Source: Elusimicrobiota bacterium (GTDB taxonomy: Bacteria; Elusimicrobiota; Elusimicrobia; 2-02-FULL-39-32). From it: 14,295 bases of DNA. The DNA lies in assembly GCA_023249835.1 (NCBI GenBank), contig JAHFBY010000005.1, positions 1 through 14,295 on the forward strand, given 5' to 3'. Under the pieces are notes generated by a model. The model saw nothing but the letters and a program-made list of their open reading frames with translations, did not search any database and was not told the origin of the DNA. Of this stretch, positions 1 to 7,398 are shown one piece after another (within the stretch, counting starts at the first letter, position 1; every line of letters starts with the position of its first letter). The position numbers and the translations under genes were made by a program.

Positions 1-568
1 TAAACCAACTTTCAAACTGGTACCACGCGCGGTCATAGAGCGGCTCAATTTTTAGAATGTGAAATCGTGATTTTTTTATTAACGCGATGAATTTCGGCGC
101 TTTTTGAGGACGCAAATAATCTGTAAATAAGACATGCCCATTGGGAGTTAACGCTTCGTAAATTTCAGCCAAGGCTTGGGGACGACGATTTTCTTCAACA
201 AACTCGTGAATTGCATCGGCAGCTACAATTAAATCAAAAACACCCCTCTGGAACGGCAAGTTCATCAATCCTGCCACTAAAAATTCAGCCGATGCATTTT
301 GGCAACGTTTTGCAGCAGACTCTACTGCTCCCAAGGACACGTCCATGGCAATAGTGTGCCGGCTTAAAGGGATTAGTTTTTTGGTTAACTGACCGCCGCT
401 GCACCCGATATCTAAGGTTCGAAAATAATGTGATTTTATCTCGCTTAAAAGTTTAGCGATAGATTGATGGCGCAATATTTCAATGCCACGACGACTATAG
501 TCCCAGGGTTCAGACTGGCAGGAGTACAAATTTTGGTAGTATTCAATACTTTTTAGAGGGTCATTCAT
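1..568 (-). CDS. Class I SAM-dependent methyltransferase, partial (C-terminus beyond left edge)
   Basis: This reading frame stays open to the left edge, so only the first 189 residues are present. It begins at ATG 568-566, directly preceded by an in-frame TGA, which fixes the start. Motif I of Rossmann-fold methyltransferases is clear (LDIGCSGG, residues 52-59), followed by the acidic strand-2 residue D76 (AMDVS) and the strand-4 segment FDLIVAADAIHEF (111-123). A post-motif region, TPNGHVLFTDYL, lies near 141-152. It resembles the NodS-like/small-molecule methyltransferase group, but the acceptor cannot be inferred. There is no normally spaced Shine-Dalgarno sequence: the nearest GGAGG is 24 nt upstream and inside the stem-loop at 579-618. 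The gene follows the long operon in the same direction but is separated from it by that stem-loop, so it may be expressed separately. Confidence 0.85.
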   Translation of the reverse strand, partial: MNDPLKSIEYYQNLYSCQSEPWDYSRRGIEILRHQSIAKLLSEIKSHYFRTLDIGCSGGQLTKKLIPLSRHTIAMDVSLGAVESAAKRCQNASAEFLVAGLMNLPFQRGVFDLIVAADAIHEFVEENRRPQALAEIYEALTPNGHVLFTDYLRPQKAPKFIALIKKSRFHILKIEPLYDRAWYQFESWF

Positions 569-578
569 TCAAAGAAAG

Positions 579-618
579 AATAATCACGTATACCTCCGCA
601 GAGATATACGTGATTATT
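579..618 (-). terminator. 18-bp stem-loop with C(UGCG)G tetraloop; probable terminator of the operon
   Basis: The arms 579-592 and 605-618 are perfect 14-nt inverted repeats. In minus-strand RNA the stem continues through a U604-G593 wobble and three more pairs (603/594, 602/595, 601/596). It is closed by a UGCG loop with a C-G closing pair, the cUNCGg type of very stable tetraloop. On the plus strand the wobble becomes a C/A mismatch, so the structure is better formed in the direction of transcription. It starts 9 nt after the TAG of the upstream TPR gene and is followed by CTTTCTTT, an imperfect U-tract. It may be an intrinsic terminator or a 3'-end stabilising structure. Its 3' side also buries the only GGAGG upstream of the methyltransferase. 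Confidence 0.75.
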
Positions 619-627
619 AAGAACGAA

Positions 628-1257
628 CTATTTTATTGATTTAATTCCAGCTAACGCAGATTGATTGCTGGGAGCAATTGATAGAATTTCAGTAAAAATT
701 GCTTTAGCTTGATCATTATTCTTTGCATAAAGATAAGCCCAACCCAACATGCTTTTTACATCCAAGTCCAAGGGATACATCTTCGACACAGACTCATACT
801 CTTTGACGCTGGATTTATAATCGCCCATATAAAAATACCCATACGCCAAACGCGTGCGCGACAAGTAATTTTTAGAGTCAATCTTTAATGCCATTTGAGC
901 GGATCCAATCAATTCGCTCCATTTCTTGGCCACCAACAAATGATACTGCTGATAGATCAAAGGCTCAATCGCGCCTTTCATGACTTCAGAGGCTTCCCCG
1001 TACAATTTAGCGGCAGCGTCAAACTTGCTCATCATTCCCTGCAAATAAGCTTCTCTCATCAACGCAGAATATTTAACCATATCGTTCGCGCCATCCATTG
1101 ATGCTTCTTTTATAATGTTATACGCGCCGGCGTAATCACCGCTTTTTTCCGAAGCATAGGATTTCTGGAAAAGGCTCGTATAATCTGCCGCAACAAGGTA
1201 ATTTAAACTTAAAAATGACATCATTCCAACTGCTACATACTTAACGCTTTTGTTCAC
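628..1257 (-). CDS. Secreted TPR-repeat protein (barrel-less paralogue of the neighbouring TPR/OMP protein)
   Basis: This is a 209-residue protein with an N-terminal signal peptide: a basic start, a hydrophobic stretch at residues 7-22 and a likely cleavage after LVAA (24). The mature part is helical repeats. The clearest TPRs are at about 130-163 (RTRLAYGYFYMGDYKSS) and 165-198 (LGWAYLYAKNNDQAKAIF), with degenerate repeats before them. The start is GTG 1257, supported by a perfect AGGAGG 9 nt upstream. It is the last gene before the stem-loop terminator and lies 41 nt after the TPR/barrel gene. Its repeat region aligns collinearly with the TPR half of that neighbour, suggesting duplication. 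A likely role is a periplasmic partner or scaffold for the envelope proteins of this operon. No enzymatic motif is seen. Confidence 0.85.
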   Translation of the reverse strand: MNKSVKYVAVGMMSFLSLNYLVAADYTSLFQKSYASEKSGDYAGAYNIIKEASMDGANDMVKYSALMREAYLQGMMSKFDAAAKLYGEASEVMKGAIEPLIYQQYHLLVAKKWSELIGSAQMALKIDSKNYLSRTRLAYGYFYMGDYKSSVKEYESVSKMYPLDLDVKSMLGWAYLYAKNNDQAKAIFTEILSIAPSNQSALAGIKSIK

Positions 1258-1266
1258 TTTTTACAA

Positions 1267-1272
1267 CCTCCT
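1267..1272 (-). promoter_or_regulatory. Shine-Dalgarno AGGAGG that fixes a GTG start
   Basis: A perfect AGGAGG on the minus strand lies 9 nt before GTG 1257. It supports the non-ATG start over the in-frame ATG codons at residues 12-13, which would remove the front of the signal peptide. It is the strongest ribosome binding site I see in the window, in an operon whose other sites are mostly weak. Confidence 0.8.
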
Positions 1273-1298
1273 AATTTTTTATTAATGATATTCGAGGG

Positions 1299-2648
1299 CT
1301 ACCACCATCTTACTAAAAGTTTTATTGTATGCGCAACCGAGGAATACTGCTTATTATTAGTTAAATTGAGCCCCTCGGAATATCCTAAGGTATATCCCAA
1401 GCTCCAGATCTTATCGTTATACTCCAGCATTCCTTTAAACGAGGAATTAACTTCGTCAGGCGCATCGTTAACGGAAAAACCGGAATCCGCTACGTGCATG
1501 GAATGCGTTCCTAAAATAGTAGACAAACCAAAGTGTAAATGTTCGGTATAATAATTACCCGCCAGCGTGCCGATCCAATAGTTTTTATATACAGAGATAT
1601 TCTTCGGACGAGAATCATCGGTTGGAATCGTTGCCGCGCCGTTATTAATTATATCGTCGCGCGCAATCCCGTTGCCAACCACGCTTAAGGACACTGGACC
1701 AAGATTAGTATTTAAGCCAATACCGCCCTCCGAAGCGCGGGAAGCCATATATTTAGAGCAAGAGCCGCTAAGCAAAAGCTTTTTCCACGCATAGCCAAGG
1801 GTGCCGACATCCCCTTCTCCCAACGAAGTATCGTTTGTCCTTATTTTCTTGTAGGTTAAAGTCGTGGACGAATTACCGGAATAGGTATAACTTCCAGTAT
1901 ATGAATCCTCCTGCAAAGGCGCGGCAAAAACGCTTAAAAAGTCGATGGTCAATCCCTCATAAGCGAAATCAAAGCGGTGGCGCGTGTTATGAACCAAAGT
2001 AAAAGCCACGTCGCGCGCATTGCCCTCTTTCTTTAAAGTGGAGCCATAGCCTAACCAAGTGTAGTATCCCGACAACTCATAATAACTGTACTTAGCCGAA
2101 GTATACGCGGTGTTCAATTGCTTTAAGCTAGTGTTCCCGGGATTAGCGATCAAAGCAAGCTCCGCATATTTTTTGGCATGTTCCAGGTCCCCCAAACCAT
2201 TGTAAGACCACGCCAACCCTTCCATGGCCGCTTGATTGCGATGGTCTAACTCATAAATTGTCGTGTAATGTTTTATCGCATTTTTGTATTTCCCCAAAGC
2301 AAGATACGCATAAGCGGTATTGATTAACACGTAAACGTTTTTCGGATACTTCATCAAAAGCTTATCGCCGAACGATGCGGCTTTTCTGAACCGGTTTAAT
2401 TTAACCAGCGAATTTTGCACGCCGACCTGCGCGTCCAACACGTAGTCGTCGTGCAGTTTCCCGACCGCAGTCCTTGCCCCTTGATCATAATACTTTAGAG
2501 CAGAAACATAGTCTCCGCTCCAATAATACTTATAGGCCAAGGCCATGCCCGCATTATACTGTTCTAACGCCTGGTCCGCGCGCGCCGGAGGAACTCCCAC
2601 TGTTCCGCTTAACAGCACTACCCCCATCAATATAACTATTTTTTTCAT
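1299..2648 (-). CDS. Outer-membrane protein: N-terminal TPRs plus C-terminal beta-barrel (YaiO-like layout)
   Basis: This is a 449-residue protein with a signal peptide (MKKIVILMG, cleavage probably after ARA at residue 24). TPR helices cover about 26-180, with recognisable repeats at 105-135 (AYAYLALGKYKNAIKHY) and 140-170 (LAWSYNGLGDLEHAKKYAELAL). From about residue 186 to the end the sequence switches to alternating aromatic/polar beta-strands and finishes with LLVRWW. A terminal aromatic residue is the usual signal for BAM-dependent outer-membrane insertion. The layout matches YaiO-type proteins, but residue-level homology is not proven here. ATG 2648 has GAGGTG 8 nt upstream. The gene lies 29 nt after the channel-M23 gene. 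It could act as an outer-membrane pore or export partner; the substrate is unknown. Confidence 0.85.
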   Translation of the reverse strand: MKKIVILMGVVLLSGTVGVPPARADQALEQYNAGMALAYKYYWSGDYVSALKYYDQGARTAVGKLHDDYVLDAQVGVQNSLVKLNRFRKAASFGDKLLMKYPKNVYVLINTAYAYLALGKYKNAIKHYTTIYELDHRNQAAMEGLAWSYNGLGDLEHAKKYAELALIANPGNTSLKQLNTAYTSAKYSYYELSGYYTWLGYGSTLKKEGNARDVAFTLVHNTRHRFDFAYEGLTIDFLSVFAAPLQEDSYTGSYTYSGNSSTTLTYKKIRTNDTSLGEGDVGTLGYAWKKLLLSGSCSKYMASRASEGGIGLNTNLGPVSLSVVGNGIARDDIINNGAATIPTDDSRPKNISVYKNYWIGTLAGNYYTEHLHFGLSTILGTHSMHVADSGFSVNDAPDEVNSSFKGMLEYNDKIWSLGYTLGYSEGLNLTNNKQYSSVAHTIKLLVRWW

Positions 2649-2677
2649 ACTCTTTTCACCTCGATTATTGTATTTTT

Positions 2678-4738
2678 TTACAGTATTCGAATCGAATCGA
2701 TAAATTTTTCCCTATGAATTTTTACTGAACATTCAAAACTGTCAATCAACCAACGCAATAAATAAGCGCTCCCGCTTGATTCAAAATTATAATTATCGAG
2801 CACGGAAAGCCGCGATTCATTGCGCGCGAAATTCCTATAAAATGACGTTAAAAACAATATTAGGCCGCTCCACCAAACTTTAAAACCAATCCCTATGGGC
2901 AATTGATCTTTCCACCAAATTCGCTCATCGCTTACCGGGTAAGAGGGCATGGCTAAAAACAAATAGCGCAAAATATTGTTTTTGGGCCCGGCGTAGCGAT
3001 AAAATCGAAAAAAGTTATTCACCAAGTCAAAATAAAGCCGGGATTTGCCGTTGCGCATATAAACCGCGCCGCTTGGATCCATCTCTACTTCAATGCGCTC
3101 TCTTTTTTCTACGAGTTGAACTCCGTTTTTTTTAACGCTTACCAAATAATCAAAACTGTCTTTCAGCAACAGTTCAAATATTTTCTTCTTTTTTGTTGTG
3201 GGCACAAGAGCTGCGACCCTTTGGCCTTTTTGGGGGTTCCACTTATGATAAAAACGACCTCCAGAAGCAACGGCCTGTTCAAAACGAAATTCCAAGGTTG
3301 GCGAATTGTCCTCTAACCCAGACATAGCTTGAATATGGATATGCGGGCAAGGAGAGTAGCCGGAATTACCGCACGCAGCAATGATTTCCCCCCGTTCCAC
3401 CACTGCTCCTACTTTAGAAGTTATTGATCCTTTTTTCAAATGGGATATTTTTATGTAGTAGCCGGCAATGACATATATAATCACGGAATTACCCCAATTG
3501 TTTTCTCGGTTAACCGACCCAATGGCATTGTCCGCAATATCGTTGACAACCAAGACTATTGTTCCCGCTGCCGGCGCAAAGACCGGTTTAGCATAAGCTA
3601 AGTAACTGTCCAGTAGTTTTGGGTTTCCAACCCATTGCTCATTTTGATCATTGACCATGACAAAATCCACGCCGTATTTCCACAAACCCTTGTGCGTGAT
3701 ATCGTCATCAAACGCTTGCGAGACAAACCATGAACCTGAAAACGGCAATGAAAAGGAGGGGAGGTCAGTTCGGAAACGAGTGGCGAAGTTTAAGAAAAAA
3801 TCGAGGTTTTCTTCCGGAGTATTGTGAAAAGTATAGATCTTGAGTTTGGAGGGAATCAACCTTAAATAATATATTAAGCAGAGAAGGACCAAGTTAAAAG
3901 GCAGGGTTAATACCGGCAGGTTAAATAACCCCAAAAAAGACTCGCATCCCGCCAACACAAGGTAAGTTAAAAGCGATATGATCACAGTAACTAGATAGGT
4001 CTGGGCAGAGGGGACCAAATATACGCCGCCGGCAGCAACCGCAGTTAAAACCAGGTTAAACAAATTGGGGTTAGAGACTAAAGTAAGGTATCTTGAATCC
4101 ATAAATTCATAATAAAAAAATCCGGAGTAATAACCGATTAAACTTAACAACAAAATAATTCGAGAATGATACAAAAGAGCCAAGGCAATGCACGCCCCAG
4201 CCCAAGGGTCTGTAGAGAAAAAAATACCCGCTAAGGATTGAAAATAACCGCCTAGCCCTAAGGGTAAATGGAAACTAATATAATTTTCCGGCTGAAAGCT
4301 ATACAGCGTCATTTGTTTAGAAAATATCGGCAAAATCATATACACGGTAAGGCTCACGATAACAAAGGGGAGGCTAAGCGCTGATAAACCAAAAATCTGC
4401 CTTAAAGCATGGCCCAAAACAATTGTTAAAATAATAGTTAAAATGCCGGCAAGCAGGGCCAGAAAAAGGATTGGCAGGGTCAAGGGATAGTGCGCGCCAA
4501 TGGATAAACCAACTAAAAGGGGGTTATAAAAGTAATGCGGTTCAATTATCCCAAAACGGTCAAAAACGAAACTGTGAAAAAGATAGGCTGAAACAAGCGT
4601 TAATACGCCAAAAAAACCGGTTTTAAAATCAAGGAAAGTTATCCCTGCTATGACCAAACCTAAAACAAATCGGTCGGTAAAAAATATTTCCGAATAAATA
4701 TAAAGGACTTTCTTAATGTTGTTCAATCTAGGATGCAA
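2678..4738 (-). CDS. Fusion of a urea-transporter-family channel with an M23 metallopeptidase domain
   Basis: This is a 686-residue fusion. Residues 1-297 are highly hydrophobic and show the two-fold repeat of the UT family (PF03253): YFYNPLLVGLSIG (69-81), LSLPFVIVSL (121-130), then FQSLAGIFFSTDPWAG (166-181) and LPVLTLPF (274-281). Residues about 330-475 form an M23/lysostaphin-type domain with D358 in YGVDF, H433 in ISHL and the HxH motif H466/H468. The usual first zinc His (D minus 4) is K354, and H349 is the nearest alternative. The last 200 residues include a hydrophobic stretch at 622-633 and no domain I recognise. The start is TTG 4738, 7 nt after the decarboxylase stop, with no clear ribosome binding site, so it is uncertain. 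Several selectivity positions differ from known urea channels, so the transported molecule may not be urea. Confidence 0.85.
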   Translation of the reverse strand: MHPRLNNIKKVLYIYSEIFFTDRFVLGLVIAGITFLDFKTGFFGVLTLVSAYLFHSFVFDRFGIIEPHYFYNPLLVGLSIGAHYPLTLPILFLALLAGILTIILTIVLGHALRQIFGLSALSLPFVIVSLTVYMILPIFSKQMTLYSFQPENYISFHLPLGLGGYFQSLAGIFFSTDPWAGACIALALLYHSRIILLLSLIGYYSGFFYYEFMDSRYLTLVSNPNLFNLVLTAVAAGGVYLVPSAQTYLVTVIISLLTYLVLAGCESFLGLFNLPVLTLPFNLVLLCLIYYLRLIPSKLKIYTFHNTPEENLDFFLNFATRFRTDLPSFSLPFSGSWFVSQAFDDDITHKGLWKYGVDFVMVNDQNEQWVGNPKLLDSYLAYAKPVFAPAAGTIVLVVNDIADNAIGSVNRENNWGNSVIIYVIAGYYIKISHLKKGSITSKVGAVVERGEIIAACGNSGYSPCPHIHIQAMSGLEDNSPTLEFRFEQAVASGGRFYHKWNPQKGQRVAALVPTTKKKKIFELLLKDSFDYLVSVKKNGVQLVEKRERIEVEMDPSGAVYMRNGKSRLYFDLVNNFFRFYRYAGPKNNILRYLFLAMPSYPVSDERIWWKDQLPIGIGFKVWWSGLILFLTSFYRNFARNESRLSVLDNYNFESSGSAYLLRWLIDSFECSVKIHREKFIDSIRIL

Positions 4739-4745
4739 ATATTTG

Positions 4746-6098
4746 TTATAGCTTAAACTTTTTCAATCTTTCCGGGACCTGTTCGTTGCCAATGACGTCA
4801 TCTAAGGTTTCCTTTCTCCTGATAACTTCTATTTCATTATTTTCCGTGATTAAGATAATATTAGGACGGTATTCGATGAACTGCATCCAAAAAGTTACGC
4901 AATAAGCGCCCACCGGATGAAAAATAAGGGGCGTTCCCGCGGAGAGCGGCGGTAAACGCACGAAATCCCTTATGACATCGATGTTCATGCAGAGCGGACC
5001 ATAGAGTATGGAGTCTTCAACCGGACCTTTAAAATCCACGCCAACTTTTACCGGGATATCGTACCACTGGGGCGTAACCATGAGGTTAACGCCCGCGTCC
5101 AAAATATAAGCTTTTTTACCATCCACCAATCTTTTTGAACCCACGATGCTAGTAATGAGGTACCCAGAATCATCAACAACCGCTCGCCCGCTTTCAAAAT
5201 ATACCGTGGGCATATAATGCGGGTTGGTCTTCTCATGTAGGGTCTGCCCTATCATCTTGGCGAAATCTTGGACCGGAGGAACAGAGAAGTCCGGCGGCAA
5301 ATAAATGCCTTTTAATCGGTTTCGGGAAGGGAACCCTCCACCCAAATTGATATATTCCAGCGTAATCTTATATTCTTCCTTTAATGTCGCTGCAAACTGC
5401 AATAGCTTTTCAGCGGAAATTTGATAGGCTTTCGTGGACAACATGAACGTGCCCATATGGCAGTGCACTCCAACCAAGTTCAATTTTTTATTTTTCACCA
5501 GCCGCTTGACCATGGTCAGAGCCTGGCCATTTTCCAAATTAAAGCCAAACCGGCTCCATTGCGGATAAACGCCGGAATCTAAGTTTATGCGCAGCCCAAC
5601 GTCAATTTTTTTGTTGCGCTTGGCAGCGATCTCTTCCAATCGAAAAATTTCATCGAAATGATCAATATTGATCATGGCGCCGTCTGCCGCGGCCACTTCC
5701 AATATCTCCGAACGTTTACAGGGTCCGTTAAAAATAATCTTATGGCCGGGAACGCCCAGCCTCTTTGCTTTTTGATATTCAAACTCTGAAACCACCTCCG
5801 CCAAACAACCTTCGCTATGCAAGATGCTGCAGATCGCGCCCAAATAGTTGGTTTTATAAGACCAGGCAAAAACCACGTTCGGGTAGTACGCTTTAAATGC
5901 TTGGACGTAAGAACGAATAGTTTTGCGCAGCTCCCGCTCAGAAAAGACAAAAACCGGCGACCCAAATTTTTCAACGATATCTTTTATCTTAACGCCGTCA
6001 ATCTCGGTCATCCCTTGATCGTTGAACCCGCTTTGAAACTTGTTAATCATTCCCATAGTTTGCTTAATCAATATGGGTTTTTCATAAATCTTTTTCAC
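4746..6098 (-). CDS. Fold-type III PLP-dependent decarboxylase (diaminopimelate/ornithine decarboxylase-like)
   Basis: This 450-residue protein carries the hallmarks of the DapDC/ODC alanine-racemase-fold family: the PLP Schiff-base lysine K82 in WSYKTNY, HCHMG (212-216), the phosphate-binding GGGFP (253-257), ESGR (302-305), the active-site cysteine in YGPLCMNID (C370) and the GAYC segment (397-400). These enzymes decarboxylate amino acids such as meso-diaminopimelate, ornithine, lysine or carrier-bound substrates. An extra 30 residues precede the usual N-terminus. The canonical EPGR is ESGR, a variant I associate with biosynthetic-cluster members rather than housekeeping LysA. The GTG start overlaps the stop of the ATP-grasp gene as GTGA, with AAGGGGG upstream, implying translational coupling. 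The context argues for a specialised substrate, so lysA is not assigned. Confidence 0.88.
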   Translation of the reverse strand: MKKIYEKPILIKQTMGMINKFQSGFNDQGMTEIDGVKIKDIVEKFGSPVFVFSERELRKTIRSYVQAFKAYYPNVVFAWSYKTNYLGAICSILHSEGCLAEVVSEFEYQKAKRLGVPGHKIIFNGPCKRSEILEVAAADGAMINIDHFDEIFRLEEIAAKRNKKIDVGLRINLDSGVYPQWSRFGFNLENGQALTMVKRLVKNKKLNLVGVHCHMGTFMLSTKAYQISAEKLLQFAATLKEEYKITLEYINLGGGFPSRNRLKGIYLPPDFSVPPVQDFAKMIGQTLHEKTNPHYMPTVYFESGRAVVDDSGYLITSIVGSKRLVDGKKAYILDAGVNLMVTPQWYDIPVKVGVDFKGPVEDSILYGPLCMNIDVIRDFVRLPPLSAGTPLIFHPVGAYCVTFWMQFIEYRPNIILITENNEIEVIRRKETLDDVIGNEQVPERLKKFKL

Positions 6099-7135
6099 GC
6101 TCTTTCCCCCTTAACCACAATTTGCTTAAAATCATTGATATCGCGAATTAGCTCAGCCGCATAGCGCACTAACAATTTACCGCTTTCATAGTGACTCGAA
6201 AATTCCGCTTCATCATCCAAAAGGTTGGCCGCATAACGGAAAGGCAAGTTGATCCCCGCTCCCGTGCCCAAATAAATCCAGGCCGGAAACCTAGGGTTTA
6301 TTTCCAGCAAATACAGTTCGTCTTTATTCGTCATCCGAAACTCCAATTCAAAACCGCCCCTGTATCCCGTAGTTTGGATAAATTTTCGACCAATTTCCAA
6401 CATCTTTGGATTTTGGATCGTCACCGCTGTCCAAACCTTTCCCATTTGAGTAAGCATGAGTTTTTTTATCGCCACCAAACCCAAACAGCCGCCTTCCTTT
6501 CCCGCCAACCCCGCCAAATTATAGTCGTTGCCCGTCAAAAACTGCTGCACTAAAACCGGGTAGCCCCACTTGTTCGCCAACTGTTGATAAAAACTTTGCG
6601 CTTCAAAATAGGAATGAACGCAATAAGCCTCATAAAAACAGCCTTTCACCATGGCCGGGAACCCCACTTTATCCAACGCCAAATTCAACTCTTCCAGGGA
6701 AGTCACTGGAATTGTTCGGGGAACTTTAATGTTGATTTTTTCGCCCAGAGCAGGCAAGTTTACTTTAGTCATGCTTTCAAATAAATCTTTAGATGAAATG
6801 TTTAGCCCAATATTTTTTTGCTGAAATTGTTCAAAGTTTTTTACGTAATGCGGAAGTTCCGAATCTAGGGCAGGGATAATAGCCTCAATATCATTTTGTT
6901 CGCAAATCTGCAAAAGCCGCGCAATATAATCTGCGCTGTCGGCTGAAGGGTAGGGCAAAAGGAAAGCTTTGTCTACGTACTGTTCCAAATAGAGGCCTGA
7001 ATCCATAGCGTCATAAGAAAGTCCAACGCAACAATAATCTTGGCCGGATTCTTTAAGGCTGCGAATAATTCCCATCCCCGGGCCGGGATTTTCGCCGGAA
7101 TTAATTCCCGATACTGCAATGTTGCGCCGTTTCAA
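6095..7135 (-). CDS. ATP-grasp ligase (CarB-like fold)
   Basis: This 346-residue protein has a pre-ATP-grasp Rossmann-like region (residues 4-90, with ISGxNPGPGMG-type loops), a lysine typical of ATP binding (MVKG, K164) and the metal-binding end of the fold (GFELEF, E265; LLEINPRFPAW, E278 and N280). ATP-grasp enzymes activate a carboxylate as an acyl-phosphate and ligate it to an amine or thiol. The segment around residues 233-245 (GKVWTAVTIQNP) matches a CarB-like subgroup. The start is TTG 7135, overlapping the PqqD-like stop as TTGA, with AAGG 9 nt upstream. An internal ATG at residue 21 would break the N-terminal fold. Its tight coupling to the PqqD-like and decarboxylase genes suggests one pathway, perhaps amide-bond formation on an amino-acid or peptide substrate. 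The substrate is unknown. Confidence 0.87.
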   Translation of the reverse strand: MKRRNIAVSGINSGENPGPGMGIIRSLKESGQDYCCVGLSYDAMDSGLYLEQYVDKAFLLPYPSADSADYIARLLQICEQNDIEAIIPALDSELPHYVKNFEQFQQKNIGLNISSKDLFESMTKVNLPALGEKINIKVPRTIPVTSLEELNLALDKVGFPAMVKGCFYEAYCVHSYFEAQSFYQQLANKWGYPVLVQQFLTGNDYNLAGLAGKEGGCLGLVAIKKLMLTQMGKVWTAVTIQNPKMLEIGRKFIQTTGYRGGFELEFRMTNKDELYLLEINPRFPAWIYLGTGAGINLPFRYAANLLDDEAEFSSHYESGKLLVRYAAELIRDINDFKQIVVKGERA

Positions 7136-7374
7136 TCAATTAGACCTTTGCTTTTAAGCAGTTCCTGAAAATCAATCAAGTCCCGTTCCGCTTCTTCCCG
7201 CGTAACCTCAAAATTATTTTGCAGCATATCGCTCAAGTCATCCAGGTTGCCGGTTTCTTTCATCTTCCTTAATATTTCCAGGCCGATGGCATTGGTGGTA
7301 TAGGAAATTCCAGTTTCAGGATCAAACAGGAACCCGTCATCGTTCATGGCTATTCGCTTTAATTTTTCGTTCAT
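7132..7374 (-). CDS. PqqD-like small protein (peptide-chaperone/RRE-type fold)
   Basis: This 80-residue protein is acidic and has no signal peptide. The pattern is that of PqqD-family proteins: a beta-hairpin FLFDPETG (residues 15-22), the conserved turn YTTNAIG ahead of a long helix, an acidic middle helix and a final winged-helix-like segment (FQELLKSKGLID). Classical PqqD binds the leader of the PQQ precursor peptide for a radical-SAM enzyme. Related proteins sit in many peptide-modification loci, including the so-called HPr-rel-A type. No radical-SAM enzyme is present here; the next gene is an ATP-grasp ligase. Two in-frame ATGs are close together. I chose 7374 because AAAGGG lies 6 nt upstream of it, whereas it abuts the ATG at 7380. 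Confidence 0.8.
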   Translation of the reverse strand: MNEKLKRIAMNDDGFLFDPETGISYTTNAIGLEILRKMKETGNLDDLSDMLQNNFEVTREEAERDLIDFQELLKSKGLID

Positions 7375-7380
7375 ACCCAT

Positions 7381-7386
7381 CCCTTT
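7381..7386 (-). promoter_or_regulatory. Shine-Dalgarno AAAGGG deciding between two ATG starts
   Basis: AAAGGG on the minus strand touches the first ATG (7380-7378) but is 6 nt from the second (7374-7372). The spacing favours the second ATG as the start of the PqqD-like gene. Confidence 0.55.
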
Positions 7387-7398
7387 GCTTTTAAAAAA

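Noticed and set aside
5817..6164. Plus-strand ORF of 115 codons
   Set aside because: It is antisense to the well-supported decarboxylase and ATP-grasp genes and has no domain character.
4746..7380. Assignment to a PQQ, GAK/HPr-rel or exosortase-associated system
   Set aside because: The radical-SAM enzyme, HprK-like kinase, CofD-like protein, AMP ligase and exosortase that define those systems are all missing from the window.
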